This document shows positions 1 through 7,123 of a DNA stretch of 14,826 nucleotides, piece by piece. Positions within the stretch are counted from its first letter, which is position 1, and each line of letters begins with the position of its first letter. The stretch covers positions 1 to 14,826 of the forward strand of contig JALGZR010000096.1 of NCBI GenBank assembly GCA_025774805.1, given 5' to 3'. The DNA comes from a bacterium. GTDB taxonomy: Bacteria; ARS69. The position numbers and the translations under genes were made by a program. The notes under the pieces were generated by a model, which ran no database searches, had not been told where the DNA came from, and was given only the letters and a program-made list of their open reading frames with translations.

Positions 1-746
1 CTCTCTGGGAAAACCGCGGGGCCGTTCACCGGCTCGCCAACGTGGACGCCTACGTCGGAAACCGATTGAACCTGACCCGCGAGCACGAGCGGTTGCTCGA
101 CGGGTTGCGGCGCTCGAAGCCCTGGCTGGATCTGTACTCGACCCGTTACGTCCTGCGTCGGGAGGGACACCGGGCGGGGCCCCTGCATCCGGTGTTCCGG
201 GACGAGGGCGTCGTCGTTTACGAGAACCCGGATCCCCTTCCCCGAGCCCGCTTTCTCACCGACGTCCGTTCGGTGACCGACGTAGAGACCGCGATCGCCG
301 AAATGCGGAGGCGCGGTTTCGACCCCCGACGCACCGGGCTGGTCACCGGCGCGGCGAGCCCGATTCGGTCCTCCGTCGCCCGGGCGGGCTCGCACGAGCG
401 GTGTGAGATCATCCGGTGGGATCCGGGCCGCATCGAGATCGACGTGACGTGCGACGTGCCGAGGTGGGTGGCCGTCGGCAGCTCGTTCGACGAGGGGTGG
501 GCCGCGAGTCTGGACGGCCGGGACGTCGAGCGCCTTCGCACGAACGCGTGCTTCCTCGCCGTGCACGTTCCGGCAGGACGGCACGTTCTCGCGCTGCGGC
601 ACGAGACTCCCCGGCTTCGATCGGGTCTCGCGATCAGCTCGATTTCGCTGGGCTCTCTTCTTCTCCTGGGACTTCTCTGGCGCGCGTCCCGTCTCCGGAC
701 CGGAACAGGTTCCGGGCCTCCAGGAATCCTCCGAGAATCGGGGTGA
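1..746 (+). CDS. YfhO-like membrane protein, C-terminal part (5' end outside window)
   Basis: The reading frame is open from base 3 at the window edge, so the GTG at 42 is probably internal and the gene starts upstream. About 247 residues are visible. The soluble region has a beta-rich tail with features of the YfhO family C-terminus: a VVVYENPDPLPRA stretch, then a segment with EIIRWDPGRIEIDV, a W-x-ASLDGRDV turn, and a VPAGRHVLALRHETP motif followed by a final hydrophobic helix (LAISSISLGSLLLLGLLW). YfhO-family proteins are large multi-spanning membrane proteins with a GT-C-like architecture, linked in Firmicutes to glycosylation of teichoic acids. The substrate here is unknown. The last 37 codons overlap the convergent flippase-like gene. 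The family call rests on the C-terminal pattern only. Confidence 0.75.
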   Translation, partial: LWENRGAVHRLANVDAYVGNRLNLTREHERLLDGLRRSKPWLDLYSTRYVLRREGHRAGPLHPVFRDEGVVVYENPDPLPRARFLTDVRSVTDVETAIAEMRRRGFDPRRTGLVTGAASPIRSSVARAGSHERCEIIRWDPGRIEIDVTCDVPRWVAVGSSFDEGWAASLDGRDVERLRTNACFLAVHVPAGRHVLALRHETPRLRSGLAISSISLGSLLLLGLLWRASRLRTGTGSGPPGILRESG

Positions 747-1659
747 AGAGATTGCGGGCGAAGAGGAGCAGGGAGAGGGCCACGGCGTCCGCGTTCGCCA
801 CGCCGTAGGGTTCGAGCAGGATCAGGAAGCTCCCCTCCCGGACCCCGAATCCCGAGATCGAGATCGGAAGGAAGAGGACGAGGAGGACCACGGAACGGAC
901 CCAGCCCACGTTGGCGACGCTCAAGTCGAGCCCGAGAGATCGGGCGAGCAGGACGATCGAGACGACTCCGACGAGATGTCGGGCGATCGAGGTGCCCATG
1001 ACCCCGATCTGTCCGGTTCGGGACAACCCTTCGAAGTCGCCGCAGGCGCGGACGACCTTCGCGATTCGCTTGCATGACCCCCCGATCCATCCCTCCGCGG
1101 GCAGGCGTCCGAGAACGACCGAGAGGAAGAACTGGCCGGCCGCCTTCGTGAAGAGGAGCAGACGCAGGACGGCGAAGCACGCGATCAACCCCGCAAAGAC
1201 GAGCGGCACCAGACGATTCGTTCTCGCGAGGGGATCGGCCGCCCAGAACGCGAGCCCCAGAATCACGGTTCCGGCGAGCTCCACCCATCGGTTGTAGGCG
1301 ACGACCGCCAGAGCCTGGGCGTTCTTCTTCTCCGGGCGTGCGAGCCGGTGCCAGCGGACGACCCCCGTGGCGAGGCTTCCGGGAAGAAACAGCCGGTAGA
1401 ACTCCGTAACGAGGTTGATGCGAAACAGATCGGGGATCGAGTGTGCCATCTCCTGGCGCCGGGTGAGGATCCCGAGCTGGGCCGCGGAGAGGAGCATCAC
1501 GGGAAGAAGCAGAAGCACGGCCACCAGGAAGTAGCGGAAGTCCGCCGATCGGATCGAGGCCGCGAGGTCGTCCAACGGGAGCTTGGTGAGAATGTAAGCG
1601 GTGATGCCCCCCGAAACGGCGATCTTGAGCGTCCAGATCAGGAGTTTTCGGGTCGTCAT
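634..1659 (-). CDS. Flippase-like multi-spanning membrane protein (LPG synthase TM / UPF0104 / AglD-type)
   Basis: A protein of 341 residues with repeated hydrophobic helices, beginning MTTRKLLIWTLKIAVSGG. The first helix followed by LDDLAASIRSADFRYFLVAV is typical of the UPF0104 family, which is related to the membrane half of lysylphosphatidylglycerol synthase and to AglD. Central features such as LFRINLVTEFYRLFLPGS, TGVVRWHRL and the later LPISISGFGVREGSF match the conserved family motifs (the last is the GxREG segment). Members act at the inner membrane in lipid-linked glycan or aminoacyl-lipid handling, and the substrate cannot be read from sequence. ATG at 1659 is chosen over upstream codons because GAGG lies 7 nt before it and the family begins here; a GTG sits directly before it. 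There is no MprF-type soluble synthase domain. The 3' end overlaps the YfhO-like gene by 113 nt. Confidence 0.8.
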   Translation of the reverse strand: MTTRKLLIWTLKIAVSGGITAYILTKLPLDDLAASIRSADFRYFLVAVLLLLPVMLLSAAQLGILTRRQEMAHSIPDLFRINLVTEFYRLFLPGSLATGVVRWHRLARPEKKNAQALAVVAYNRWVELAGTVILGLAFWAADPLARTNRLVPLVFAGLIACFAVLRLLLFTKAAGQFFLSVVLGRLPAEGWIGGSCKRIAKVVRACGDFEGLSRTGQIGVMGTSIARHLVGVVSIVLLARSLGLDLSVANVGWVRSVVLLVLFLPISISGFGVREGSFLILLEPYGVANADAVALSLLLFARNLFTPILGGFLEARNLFRSGDGTRAREVPGEEESPAKSS

Positions 1660-2003
1660 CACGGTGCCTCGTCTGCCGTTCGTCCGCTGACATTTCGGCC
1701 GATTCGCGGGCTCTCTCGATCCGGAACCGCCGATCGAGAAGTCGAAGCTACACTTTTCGCGGGCAACGCGCTCTGGAGAACCGGTTCGGAGAGCGAGGGA
1801 AGGCCGGCCGGGAGCGGTTCCCTTCCCGGCCGGGTCGGAGGAGGGACCTTCGGTTCCCGCCGATCCTGGGGCTTCGTCGCGTTCTCTGACCAACGCTGGG
1901 CAGGGGCGACGCGGCCCGCAACTCGTCCTCAAATCCCTCCACCGGACGTCCGATCGACTAGGGCGGTCCTCCCCCAGCCACCTACCCCCTCGGAGAACGC
2001 ACC
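1660..2003. other. Divergent intergenic region, 344 bp
   Basis: No convincing gene. It separates the minus-strand flippase-like gene from the plus-strand DUF6982-like gene, so it should hold both promoters, but I see no clear -35/-10 pair on either strand. It contains a 10-bp palindrome (GAACCGGTTC, 1778-1787) and the strong hairpin at 1804-1833. Open frames extend across it in several registers, but they lack family-like sequence and are probably a GC-rich artefact. Confidence 0.6.
1804..1833. repeat. GC-rich hairpin (10-bp perfect stem, 10-nt loop)
   Basis: CCGGCCGGGA at 1804-1813 is exactly complementary to TCCCGGCCGG at 1824-1833, with a 10-nt loop. There is no T-run on either side, so it is not a classical intrinsic terminator. 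It lies in the divergent spacer about 170 bp upstream of the DUF6982-like gene. It could be a 5' leader structure or an operator-like palindrome. Confidence 0.6.
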
Positions 2004-2486
2004 ATGCTGGTGGTTGCCCGTCTTCGCGACGGTACCAAGATAAAGGGTCGGACGACGGACTTCCATTCCGAGAACGACTACTTCACCGTCTTCACCGAGC
2101 CGGGCTCCATCCCGGTTCGCCTCGCGGTCGAGGACATGAAGGCGATCTTCTTCGTCAGGTCCCTCGACGGGAATCCGAGCCACGCCGACAGCCGCGAGTT
2201 TCCCGCAGTGACCGGCGTGCGCCGCCGTGCCTGGATCGAGTTCAAGGACGGAGAACGGATGGCAGGGTGGCCCGTGGGTCCGTCGCTCGGAAAGCGCGGA
2301 TTCTACATCGTGCCCGCCGACAGCGATTCAAACGTGGAGAAGGCCTGGGTGGTCCGCCGGGCGGTTCGGGAGGTTCTCGAAGGAGAAGCCGCGGAGGAGG
2401 CGTCCCAGCAGTTCGTCGAACGGAAGTCCGGGGCGGACGTCAAAACCTGCAAGGACGACTGGTCCGTCATCCCCACGATCGACTGA
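2004..2486 (+). CDS. DUF6982-like small protein with two related halves
   Basis: 160 residues, no signal peptide or membrane segment. The N-terminal half (about 3-51) reads VVARLRDGTKIKGRTTDF, then a YFTVF...IPVRL segment, then VEDMKAIFFVRSLDGN. This is the pattern I associate with DUF6982-type proteins. The second half (about 76-124) repeats the same scheme: WIEFKDGERMAGW, GFYIVPADSD, then VVRRAVREVLEG. Both halves look like small beta-barrel (Sm or PilZ-like) modules, suggesting an internal duplication. The tail (125-160) is charged and probably flexible. ATG at 2004 is supported by GGAG 8 nt upstream. Function is unknown; the proteins are cytoplasmic and sometimes sit near regulatory genes. 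It converges with the kinase gene, with a hairpin repeat between them. Confidence 0.75.
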   Translation: MLVVARLRDGTKIKGRTTDFHSENDYFTVFTEPGSIPVRLAVEDMKAIFFVRSLDGNPSHADSREFPAVTGVRRRAWIEFKDGERMAGWPVGPSLGKRGFYIVPADSDSNVEKAWVVRRAVREVLEGEAAEEASQQFVERKSGADVKTCKDDWSVIPTID

Positions 2487-2573
2487 CCGGGAGTCCGGGT
2501 CGGAAGGGCCGGGCGCGTCCTCGCCGTCGCCGTGGTCGAGACGGGTGGAATGGACCAGGATCCACCGCCTCGC

Positions 2574-2598
2574 GACGAGCCCGGTGAGACATCCGGGC
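2574..2598 (+). repeat. Hairpin repeat, copy 1 of 3
   Basis: Starts with GACGAGCCCGGTGAGA. The stem is GCCCGG (2579-2584) with CCGGGC (2593-2598) and an 8-nt loop TGAGACAT. It shares the GACGAGCC-GGTGAGA core with copies at 10234 and 13319, and with the first of these also the preceding GCCTCGC. It lies between the convergent ends of the DUF6982-like and kinase genes. Confidence 0.75.
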
Positions 2599-2606
2599 CG
2601 GATGTC
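2588..2606. terminator. Hyphenated palindrome just beyond the kinase stop, possible bidirectional terminator
   Basis: GACATCCGG (2588-2596) and CCGGATGTC (2598-2606) are perfect inverted arms around one base; as RNA this folds as a 7-bp stem with a 5-nt loop. It begins 4 nt past the stop of the minus-strand kinase gene and overlaps the right arm of the hairpin repeat, so the two stems are mutually exclusive. No U-run follows in either direction, so the terminator role is inferred from position only. Confidence 0.4.
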
Positions 2607-2610
2607 CGAG

Positions 2611-3645
2611 CTACGCGGCGGGGACGGGGTCGGCGAGCTCTCTTCGGGCCCCCGGCCGGAGGCAACGCTCGACGATTCTCTTCCGAGTGTGGGTCACTGG
2701 GTGGTCGACCGAGAAGAGGCGCGCCATCCGGTGGGTGGCGAAGAGCAGGTAGGCGGGCAGCAGGAGGGGAAACAGATCCTCGCGGACCCCCCCCTCCGCG
2801 AAGCACGTCAGGAGAAAGGCGCGGTTCCGATCCCTCGGACGACCGGGGCGAAAGAAGCCGTCCTCGAATCCGCGGAGTCGGTCGAGGCCTCGGCGGGACG
2901 CGTCGCGCAACGAGCAGTCCACGGCGAAGTGGATGGGGTCCAACCAGGGGAACTGACGCTTCTCTCCGAACTCCCAGTCGATCGCGCCGATACGCTCCCG
3001 CTCGACGATCAGGTTCGACGCCCTGAAGTCGCCGTGGCCGAAACCGTACAGGGACGTCTCGGTCGCCCGCGCCTCGACTTCCCGGATCAAGCTCTCGATC
3101 TCCCTTCGGATCGCCCCTTCGGGCTCCCAGGTCTCGAGGAAGAAGTGGGCCGAACGCAGAAACGGCTCCCAGAGCACTCCTTCCGCTCCCTCGAAGAGGC
3201 CGGTCTCTCCCCAGAGCTCCGCGAGCCAGCTCGTCGCCCGGTCGTGAATCTCGCGGACGGGCCGGTCACGCTCTCGGAGATCCGCGATTCGCCGATCCAG
3301 AGGAACCCCGGGGAGAATCGTCTGTACGGTGGCGACGCGGTTTTCGGTCTCCTCTCGGAGGAGCGCGCGGGGGAAGAGTCGGCCGGCGTTCCTCGGGGCG
3401 GCGCCTTCGAGCTCTTTCAGAACGGCGTGCTCGTGAAGGGCCCACTGTCGAGCCGTACCGTCCCTCGGGATCTTCCCGACCAGGAGAGGCCTCGACTCGC
3501 CGGCTCGAAAGACGTGGAAGAGGACCTTGCCGTGCCGCCCCTCGGATCCCGACGACAGAAAGAAGTCGAGTCGGGCCGGCGCCCTCCCCGGGAGGCCCAG
3601 CTCACGCCACCTCGCCCGGATCGACCGCTCGATCCGCTCGATCAT
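2611..3645 (-). CDS. Aminoglycoside-phosphotransferase-fold kinase (APH family)
   Basis: 344 residues with the kinase landmarks in order. LLVGKIPRD holds the putative ATP-binding Lys (about K58). A partner Glu lies in the HEHAVLKELE helix (about E72). The catalytic loop is HGDFRASN (H204, D206, N211), and AIDWEF (D223) is the metal-binding Asp equivalent to DFG. APH-fold enzymes phosphorylate small molecules, sugars or lipid-linked substrates. A resistance role is not indicated: the neighbours are a methyltransferase and an SGNH hydrolase, which suggests modification of a surface glycan or lipid. ATG at 3645 is preceded by GAGGGGAG with 7 nt spacing and overlaps the methyltransferase stop as ATGA, implying translational coupling. 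Possible terminator structures lie just past the stop. Confidence 0.8.
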   Translation of the reverse strand: MIERIERSIRARWRELGLPGRAPARLDFFLSSGSEGRHGKVLFHVFRAGESRPLLVGKIPRDGTARQWALHEHAVLKELEGAAPRNAGRLFPRALLREETENRVATVQTILPGVPLDRRIADLRERDRPVREIHDRATSWLAELWGETGLFEGAEGVLWEPFLRSAHFFLETWEPEGAIRREIESLIREVEARATETSLYGFGHGDFRASNLIVERERIGAIDWEFGEKRQFPWLDPIHFAVDCSLRDASRRGLDRLRGFEDGFFRPGRPRDRNRAFLLTCFAEGGVREDLFPLLLPAYLLFATHRMARLFSVDHPVTHTRKRIVERCLRPGARRELADPVPAA

Positions 3646-4796
3646 CGCTCGTCTCCCCTCGCGGCGACGATGCCGAGGTGGGGCGCGAGGTGCGGCAGGA
3701 GTCCGATCCGGAACGCCCTCTTCGCGACCACCGCCCGCCACCGGTGGCTCGCCCGGTCGACCCCGAGCCGCTCCGCGTACCAGTCGAAGACCGTCGGACG
3801 GTCGAGGGGGATCAGCTCCCGCGGGGCCCGGCAGGTCGGAACGGCCGCGTAGAACCGGAGGTCGCCGAAGCCTGCCGCGCGGAAGAGTCTTCGGTAGCCT
3901 CCTAGTCCGTAGGTATACATCCGGAACTCGGGTCCCGTCCTCCGCTTCGAGAGAAGGCCGGCGAGCCAGCGAGGCATCCGATTCACCCCCCGGATGTGCG
4001 TGGGATCGGCGGACATCCCGTAGAGATACGGATACCCCCACCGGTTCTCGGTCGCAACGTAAAGATGGCCCCCGGGCGCGAGCTTGCGGCGGATGTTCCG
4101 CAGGACGAGCTTTTGCACGTCGCGCGGATTCCTTCGGATCCTCGAGAGACCCGCCTTCGCGAGCTCCCCACGAAGGATGACGAGGTCGAATGTCCCGTCG
4201 GGAAAGGGGATGTCCTGGACGGAGGCCGCGTACGGGAAGACGTTGTCGAGTCCCGACTGCCGCGCCCGAATCTCGAGGAAGCGGGCCTTCTCGGGCAATT
4301 CGTCCGAGGCGGCGATGACCCCGACCTCCGGTGCGATCGCCGTCGTGACCTCTCCCCAGCCCGCTCCCATGTCGAGCACCCGGCTCGTCTCGGTCAGCGG
4401 CAGGAGAAACCGCCAGTCGGCCCGAGAGGAGTCCGCTGCGCCCTCGACCCGGAGCTCGCCGAGGGGGGCTCCGCTTTCCGTATCCGGCCCGCAGAGGACT
4501 CCGTCGCCGCCCGGGGCGGAGACCCGGTCGCCGGGCTCTCCGAAGCGGCGCGAAAGCGCCCGTTCCCAGCCGAGGGTCTCGGCATCCCGCAACAGGGACT
4601 CCATCTCCCCGCGCGGAATCTCACCCCGGTCGTCCTCCGGCCGGGAAAGGACGGGGATGTCGCCGGCTCGCTCCCATCGCTCCCCCGTCGACGGGCAGGT
4701 GATCTCCGTCTCGTCCCAGTGGAGAGGGGCTCCCGTTCGCGGGCAGACGAATTCGAGCTTCCGTCGCACCGACTCCGACACCAGAAGACCCGTCAC
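3642..4796 (-). CDS. Class I SAM-dependent methyltransferase with degenerate Trm112-like N-terminus
   Basis: 384 residues. Residues about 15-52 read CPRTGAPL...CPSTGERWERAGDIPVL, the layout of a Trm112/UPF0434 zinc-ribbon, but the second Cys of each CxxC pair is Thr, so zinc binding looks lost. The Rossmann methyltransferase domain follows: motif I LDMGAGWG (about 141-148), an acidic SDELPEKARF strand, QDIPFPDGTFDLVILRG (motif IV) and KLAPGGHLYVATENRWGYPY. The last is typical of methyltransferases in polysaccharide or lipid clusters. The substrate is unknown. No ATG fits the domain start; GTG at 4796 is used because GGAGGG lies 8 nt upstream. It is the first gene of a two-gene unit with the kinase and diverges from the SGNH hydrolase gene. 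Confidence 0.8.
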   Translation of the reverse strand: MTGLLVSESVRRKLEFVCPRTGAPLHWDETEITCPSTGERWERAGDIPVLSRPEDDRGEIPRGEMESLLRDAETLGWERALSRRFGEPGDRVSAPGGDGVLCGPDTESGAPLGELRVEGAADSSRADWRFLLPLTETSRVLDMGAGWGEVTTAIAPEVGVIAASDELPEKARFLEIRARQSGLDNVFPYAASVQDIPFPDGTFDLVILRGELAKAGLSRIRRNPRDVQKLVLRNIRRKLAPGGHLYVATENRWGYPYLYGMSADPTHIRGVNRMPRWLAGLLSKRRTGPEFRMYTYGLGGYRRLFRAAGFGDLRFYAAVPTCRAPRELIPLDRPTVFDWYAERLGVDRASHRWRAVVAKRAFRIGLLPHLAPHLGIVAARGDER

Positions 4797-4804
4797 GAGT
4801 GATT

Positions 4805-4810
4805 CCCTCC
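4805..4810 (-). promoter_or_regulatory. Shine-Dalgarno deciding the GTG start of the methyltransferase
   Basis: On the minus strand GGAGGG lies 8 nt before GTG at 4796. The frame stays open for over 300 codons upstream without family-like sequence, so this site fixes the likely start. Confidence 0.65.
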
Positions 4811-4994
4811 GGGGTCGTACCTCTCCTTCTCTCCCTTTCGGCAGGATTCGGTGGCATCTTTCGCAAGGAACCCCAGAATCGGCAAAGGGGCCGGGGAAGT
4901 CGCTTCCCTCCGAACCGGCCGACTTGGGGCAGAATGGGGGAGTCGCGGGCCCGGCCCCTCGGCCGGCCGCCAACCCGAGGAGATGAATCGATCC

Positions 4995-6140
4995 ATGCCG
5001 GGACTCTGGCGGAGCTCGCTCGTCGTGGTGTTGGGCCTGGTGGCGGGTCTCGTTCTCGCGGAGCTCTCGCTGCGCGTCCACAACCCGATCGAGGTACGGA
5101 TTCTCGAGTCGGAGATCCGCCTCCCGGTACGCAAGAAGGTCATCTACCGGAATCCGGGAACACCGAAGCTCGACCGGGAGATCGTCTGCGCGCGCAACAT
5201 CCTGGGCTTTCGGGGCCTCGACCCGCCGAAGGACTTCGAGGAGCCCCTCACGATCGTGATGGTGGGCGGGAGCACCACCGTGTGCCGCTACCTGTCCGAG
5301 GGAAAGACCTGGCCCGACCGGCTCGGCGCCCGTTTGGCGGAGAGGTTCGACAATGTATGGTGGAACAACGCCGGGATGGACGGCCACTCCACGTTCGGTC
5401 ACACGATCCTCCTGAGGCAGGTTCTTCTCGACCTCCGACCCGACTATCTCGTCTTCCTCGTCGGCCTGAACGACACCGATCGGACCGATCTGAACCGACG
5501 GGACGCCACGGTGATCGGCACCGGAACCCGGCTGGGGCGCCTGATCGACGCGAGCGAGCTTCTCTCGACGATTCGCGTCCTCGTCCGGGCGCGACGGGCC
5601 CACGAACGGGGACTGCAGCACGAGATGGGCATCGACCTCGCGAGGATGGAGGTGCGGGAAGTCTCGGAAGAGGAGATCGAGAGGACGGTCGAGCACAATC
5701 GAAGGAAGGAGGCGGTCTCCGCCTACGGAAGACGGCTGACCCACCTCATCGAGCTGTCACGCTCCGGAGGGATCGAGCCGATCCTCGTCACCCAGCCCAT
5801 GCTCTACGGCGACGGCATCGACCCGACGACGGGAGTCGAGCTCGGTCCGATCGTGGAGGGGCGGATCACGAGCCGCCAGGTGTGGCGGGTGATGGAGATC
5901 TACAACGACGTGACCCGCGCCGTCGGCCGAGATCATGATGTGCTCGTCATCGACCTGGCCCGTGAGCTCGCCAAGGACTCCGCGTACTACCACGACTGGA
6001 CCCACTTCACGAACGAGGGCGCCGAGCGGGTGGCGGAGATCCTGAGCGCCGAGATGGTCCCGTTCCTGGAATCGCGGGGGCATGCGGTCGGCGGGGCGGG
6101 AATCCCCGGACGCGCGCGAAACGGAATGGAATCGAGTTGA
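4995..6140 (+). CDS. Membrane-anchored SGNH/GDSL-family hydrolase
   Basis: 381 residues. An N-terminal hydrophobic segment (SSLVVVLGLVAGLVLAEL) serves as anchor or uncleaved signal, so the enzyme acts outside the cytoplasmic membrane. SGNH blocks are visible in order: VMVGGSTTV with the nucleophile Ser (about S93), the Gly block NNAGMDGHS, the Asn block VGLND (about N159), and DWTHFTNEGAERVAE with the catalytic Asp and His (about D334, H337). Family members are esterases, O-deacetylases or acyltransferases, often acting on exported polysaccharides. GAGGAG directly abuts an ATG at 4983, leaving no spacer, so the next ATG at 4995 (12 nt spacing) is chosen; 4983 remains possible. The gene diverges from the methyltransferase-kinase pair and may act on the same envelope product. 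Confidence 0.85.
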   Translation: MPGLWRSSLVVVLGLVAGLVLAELSLRVHNPIEVRILESEIRLPVRKKVIYRNPGTPKLDREIVCARNILGFRGLDPPKDFEEPLTIVMVGGSTTVCRYLSEGKTWPDRLGARLAERFDNVWWNNAGMDGHSTFGHTILLRQVLLDLRPDYLVFLVGLNDTDRTDLNRRDATVIGTGTRLGRLIDASELLSTIRVLVRARRAHERGLQHEMGIDLARMEVREVSEEEIERTVEHNRRKEAVSAYGRRLTHLIELSRSGGIEPILVTQPMLYGDGIDPTTGVELGPIVEGRITSRQVWRVMEIYNDVTRAVGRDHDVLVIDLARELAKDSAYYHDWTHFTNEGAERVAEILSAEMVPFLESRGHAVGGAGIPGRARNGMESS

Positions 6141-6150
6141 GTACACCAGT

Positions 6151-6164
6151 TCCGGCAGGCCGGA
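6151..6164. terminator. Small GC hairpin between convergent genes
   Basis: TCCGG-CAGG-CCGGA forms a 5-bp stem in the 52-bp gap between the ends of the SGNH hydrolase and secreted-protein genes. A competing GGCCG/CGGCC pairing overlaps it. CTCCTT follows on the plus strand, but there is no true U-run. A terminator role is suggested by position only. Confidence 0.3.
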
Positions 6165-6192
6165 CTCCTTGTCGGCCCTTGGCGCGGATCCC

Positions 6193-6989
6193 TCAGCGAT
6201 AGAGACCCTTGATCTTCCCCCAGCTCGTTCCCTCCACCGCGATTCCGTCGGGCGACAGGCCCACGATCGTCGCGACCACCGGCATCTCCGGCCAGCTGCC
6301 TCCGTTCGCCTCCGGGACCGTGCCGGTGCCGGTGATGAAGAAGACGCCGTCCGCTCCCGTGTCTTGCGCCACGGGGTGAGAATGTCGTCGACGTAGGCGT
6401 TCCCGGTCGGAGAGAAGGGGGAGTCCCGGAGGAACGCCGTTCCGGTCATCACGAACCCTTCCGAGGTGTCGGGGACACCTGTGCTCCCGAGGGTTGCCAC
6501 GAAGTCGACGCTGAGAGTGAACGCTCCGGTCGTGGGGTTGTACCCGCCGAAGTCGACGGCGGCGATCTCGGAGCTGTAAGGCCCGTGCCCGGCGAAAGGC
6601 TGGGAGCCACTCACGGTCCAGTCGGTGATGATTGCGCCGCCGCCGGACTGCGCGACCCCGACGTCGACGTCGATCGTCCCGTTGAGAAACGTCATCGCCT
6701 GCATTCCCGGGGGCATCCACGGGTCGGTCTGACCTCCGACCCCCGTGAAGTCGAACGCGTTGAAGCTCCACGCCCCCGACGCGTTCGGATCGGAGAACTG
6801 CAGGGTCGACGAGTTCGGATCGATCACGTCGTCTCCGGTCCCGATGAGAGCATCCGTGGCCGGCCAGTGGTTCAGTACGGCGTCGTCGTCGATCGCCAGT
6901 TGCATCGTCCTCACCTGGGCGGCGCAGAGCCGGAGGGAGAGGATAGAGGCGAAGACGAGAACGAAGAGAGTCGTGACAGCAAGCTTCAA
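6193..6989 (-). pseudogene. Secreted protein of unknown function, disrupted by a one-base frameshift
   Basis: The gene starts at TTG 6989 with a signal peptide (MKLAVTTLFVLVFASILS, cleavage likely after CAA). The mature part is Gly-, Asp- and Thr-rich, with stretches such as GAWSFNAFDFTGVGGQTDPW, GTIDVDVGVAQSGGG and FGGYNPTTGAFTLSVDFVA. It looks like an extracellular beta-sandwich; I do not recognise a family. The frame is good to ILTP, then continues one register over as VAQDTGADGVFFITGTGT and ends WGKIKGLYR-stop at 6193. Adding one C to the C-run opposite 6373-6376 restores a continuous 265-residue product. Without it the first frame runs on about 600 nt as unlikely sequence antisense to the SGNH gene. 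It is either a real lesion or a homopolymer error. No FlgD tail is present. Confidence 0.65.
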
Positions 6990-6994
6990 GAAAC

Positions 6995-7001
6995 ACCTCC
7001 C
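6995..7001 (-). promoter_or_regulatory. Strong Shine-Dalgarno deciding a TTG start
   Basis: On the minus strand GGGAGGT precedes TTG at 6989; 6 nt separate the GGGAGG core from the start. TTG is immediately followed by a textbook signal peptide. Upstream in-frame ATG would add 17 residues with no signal-peptide character. Confidence 0.7.
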
Positions 7002-7123
7002 GGTTGGGCCGAAAATTGCGGAGAAGCACGAAACGGCCAACCACGACTCTTGCGTTGATCAAAGCTTCGGGCACCCGCCCCGACCCGAGGACTCTCCCGG
7101 TTTCGAGACCCTGCCCGGTCGGG

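Noticed and set aside
241-262. Minus-strand GGTGAGAAAGCGGGCT resembling the hairpin repeat
   Set aside because: Sits inside the YfhO-like coding region, lacks the complementary left arm, and has the opposite orientation; probably chance.
218-1693. Long minus-strand frame of 491 codons
   Set aside because: Arg/Pro-rich sequence without family motifs, antisense to the YfhO-like gene and in another frame of the flippase-like gene; a GC-rich shadow.
2611-3645. Antibiotic resistance by the APH-fold gene
   Set aside because: The fold is shared by many kinases, and the neighbours are envelope-modifying enzymes; nothing points to an aminoglycoside substrate.
2227-3852. 541-codon plus-strand frame over the kinase gene
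   Set aside because: Antisense shadow of the APH-fold kinase, which has a full set of catalytic motifs on the other strand.
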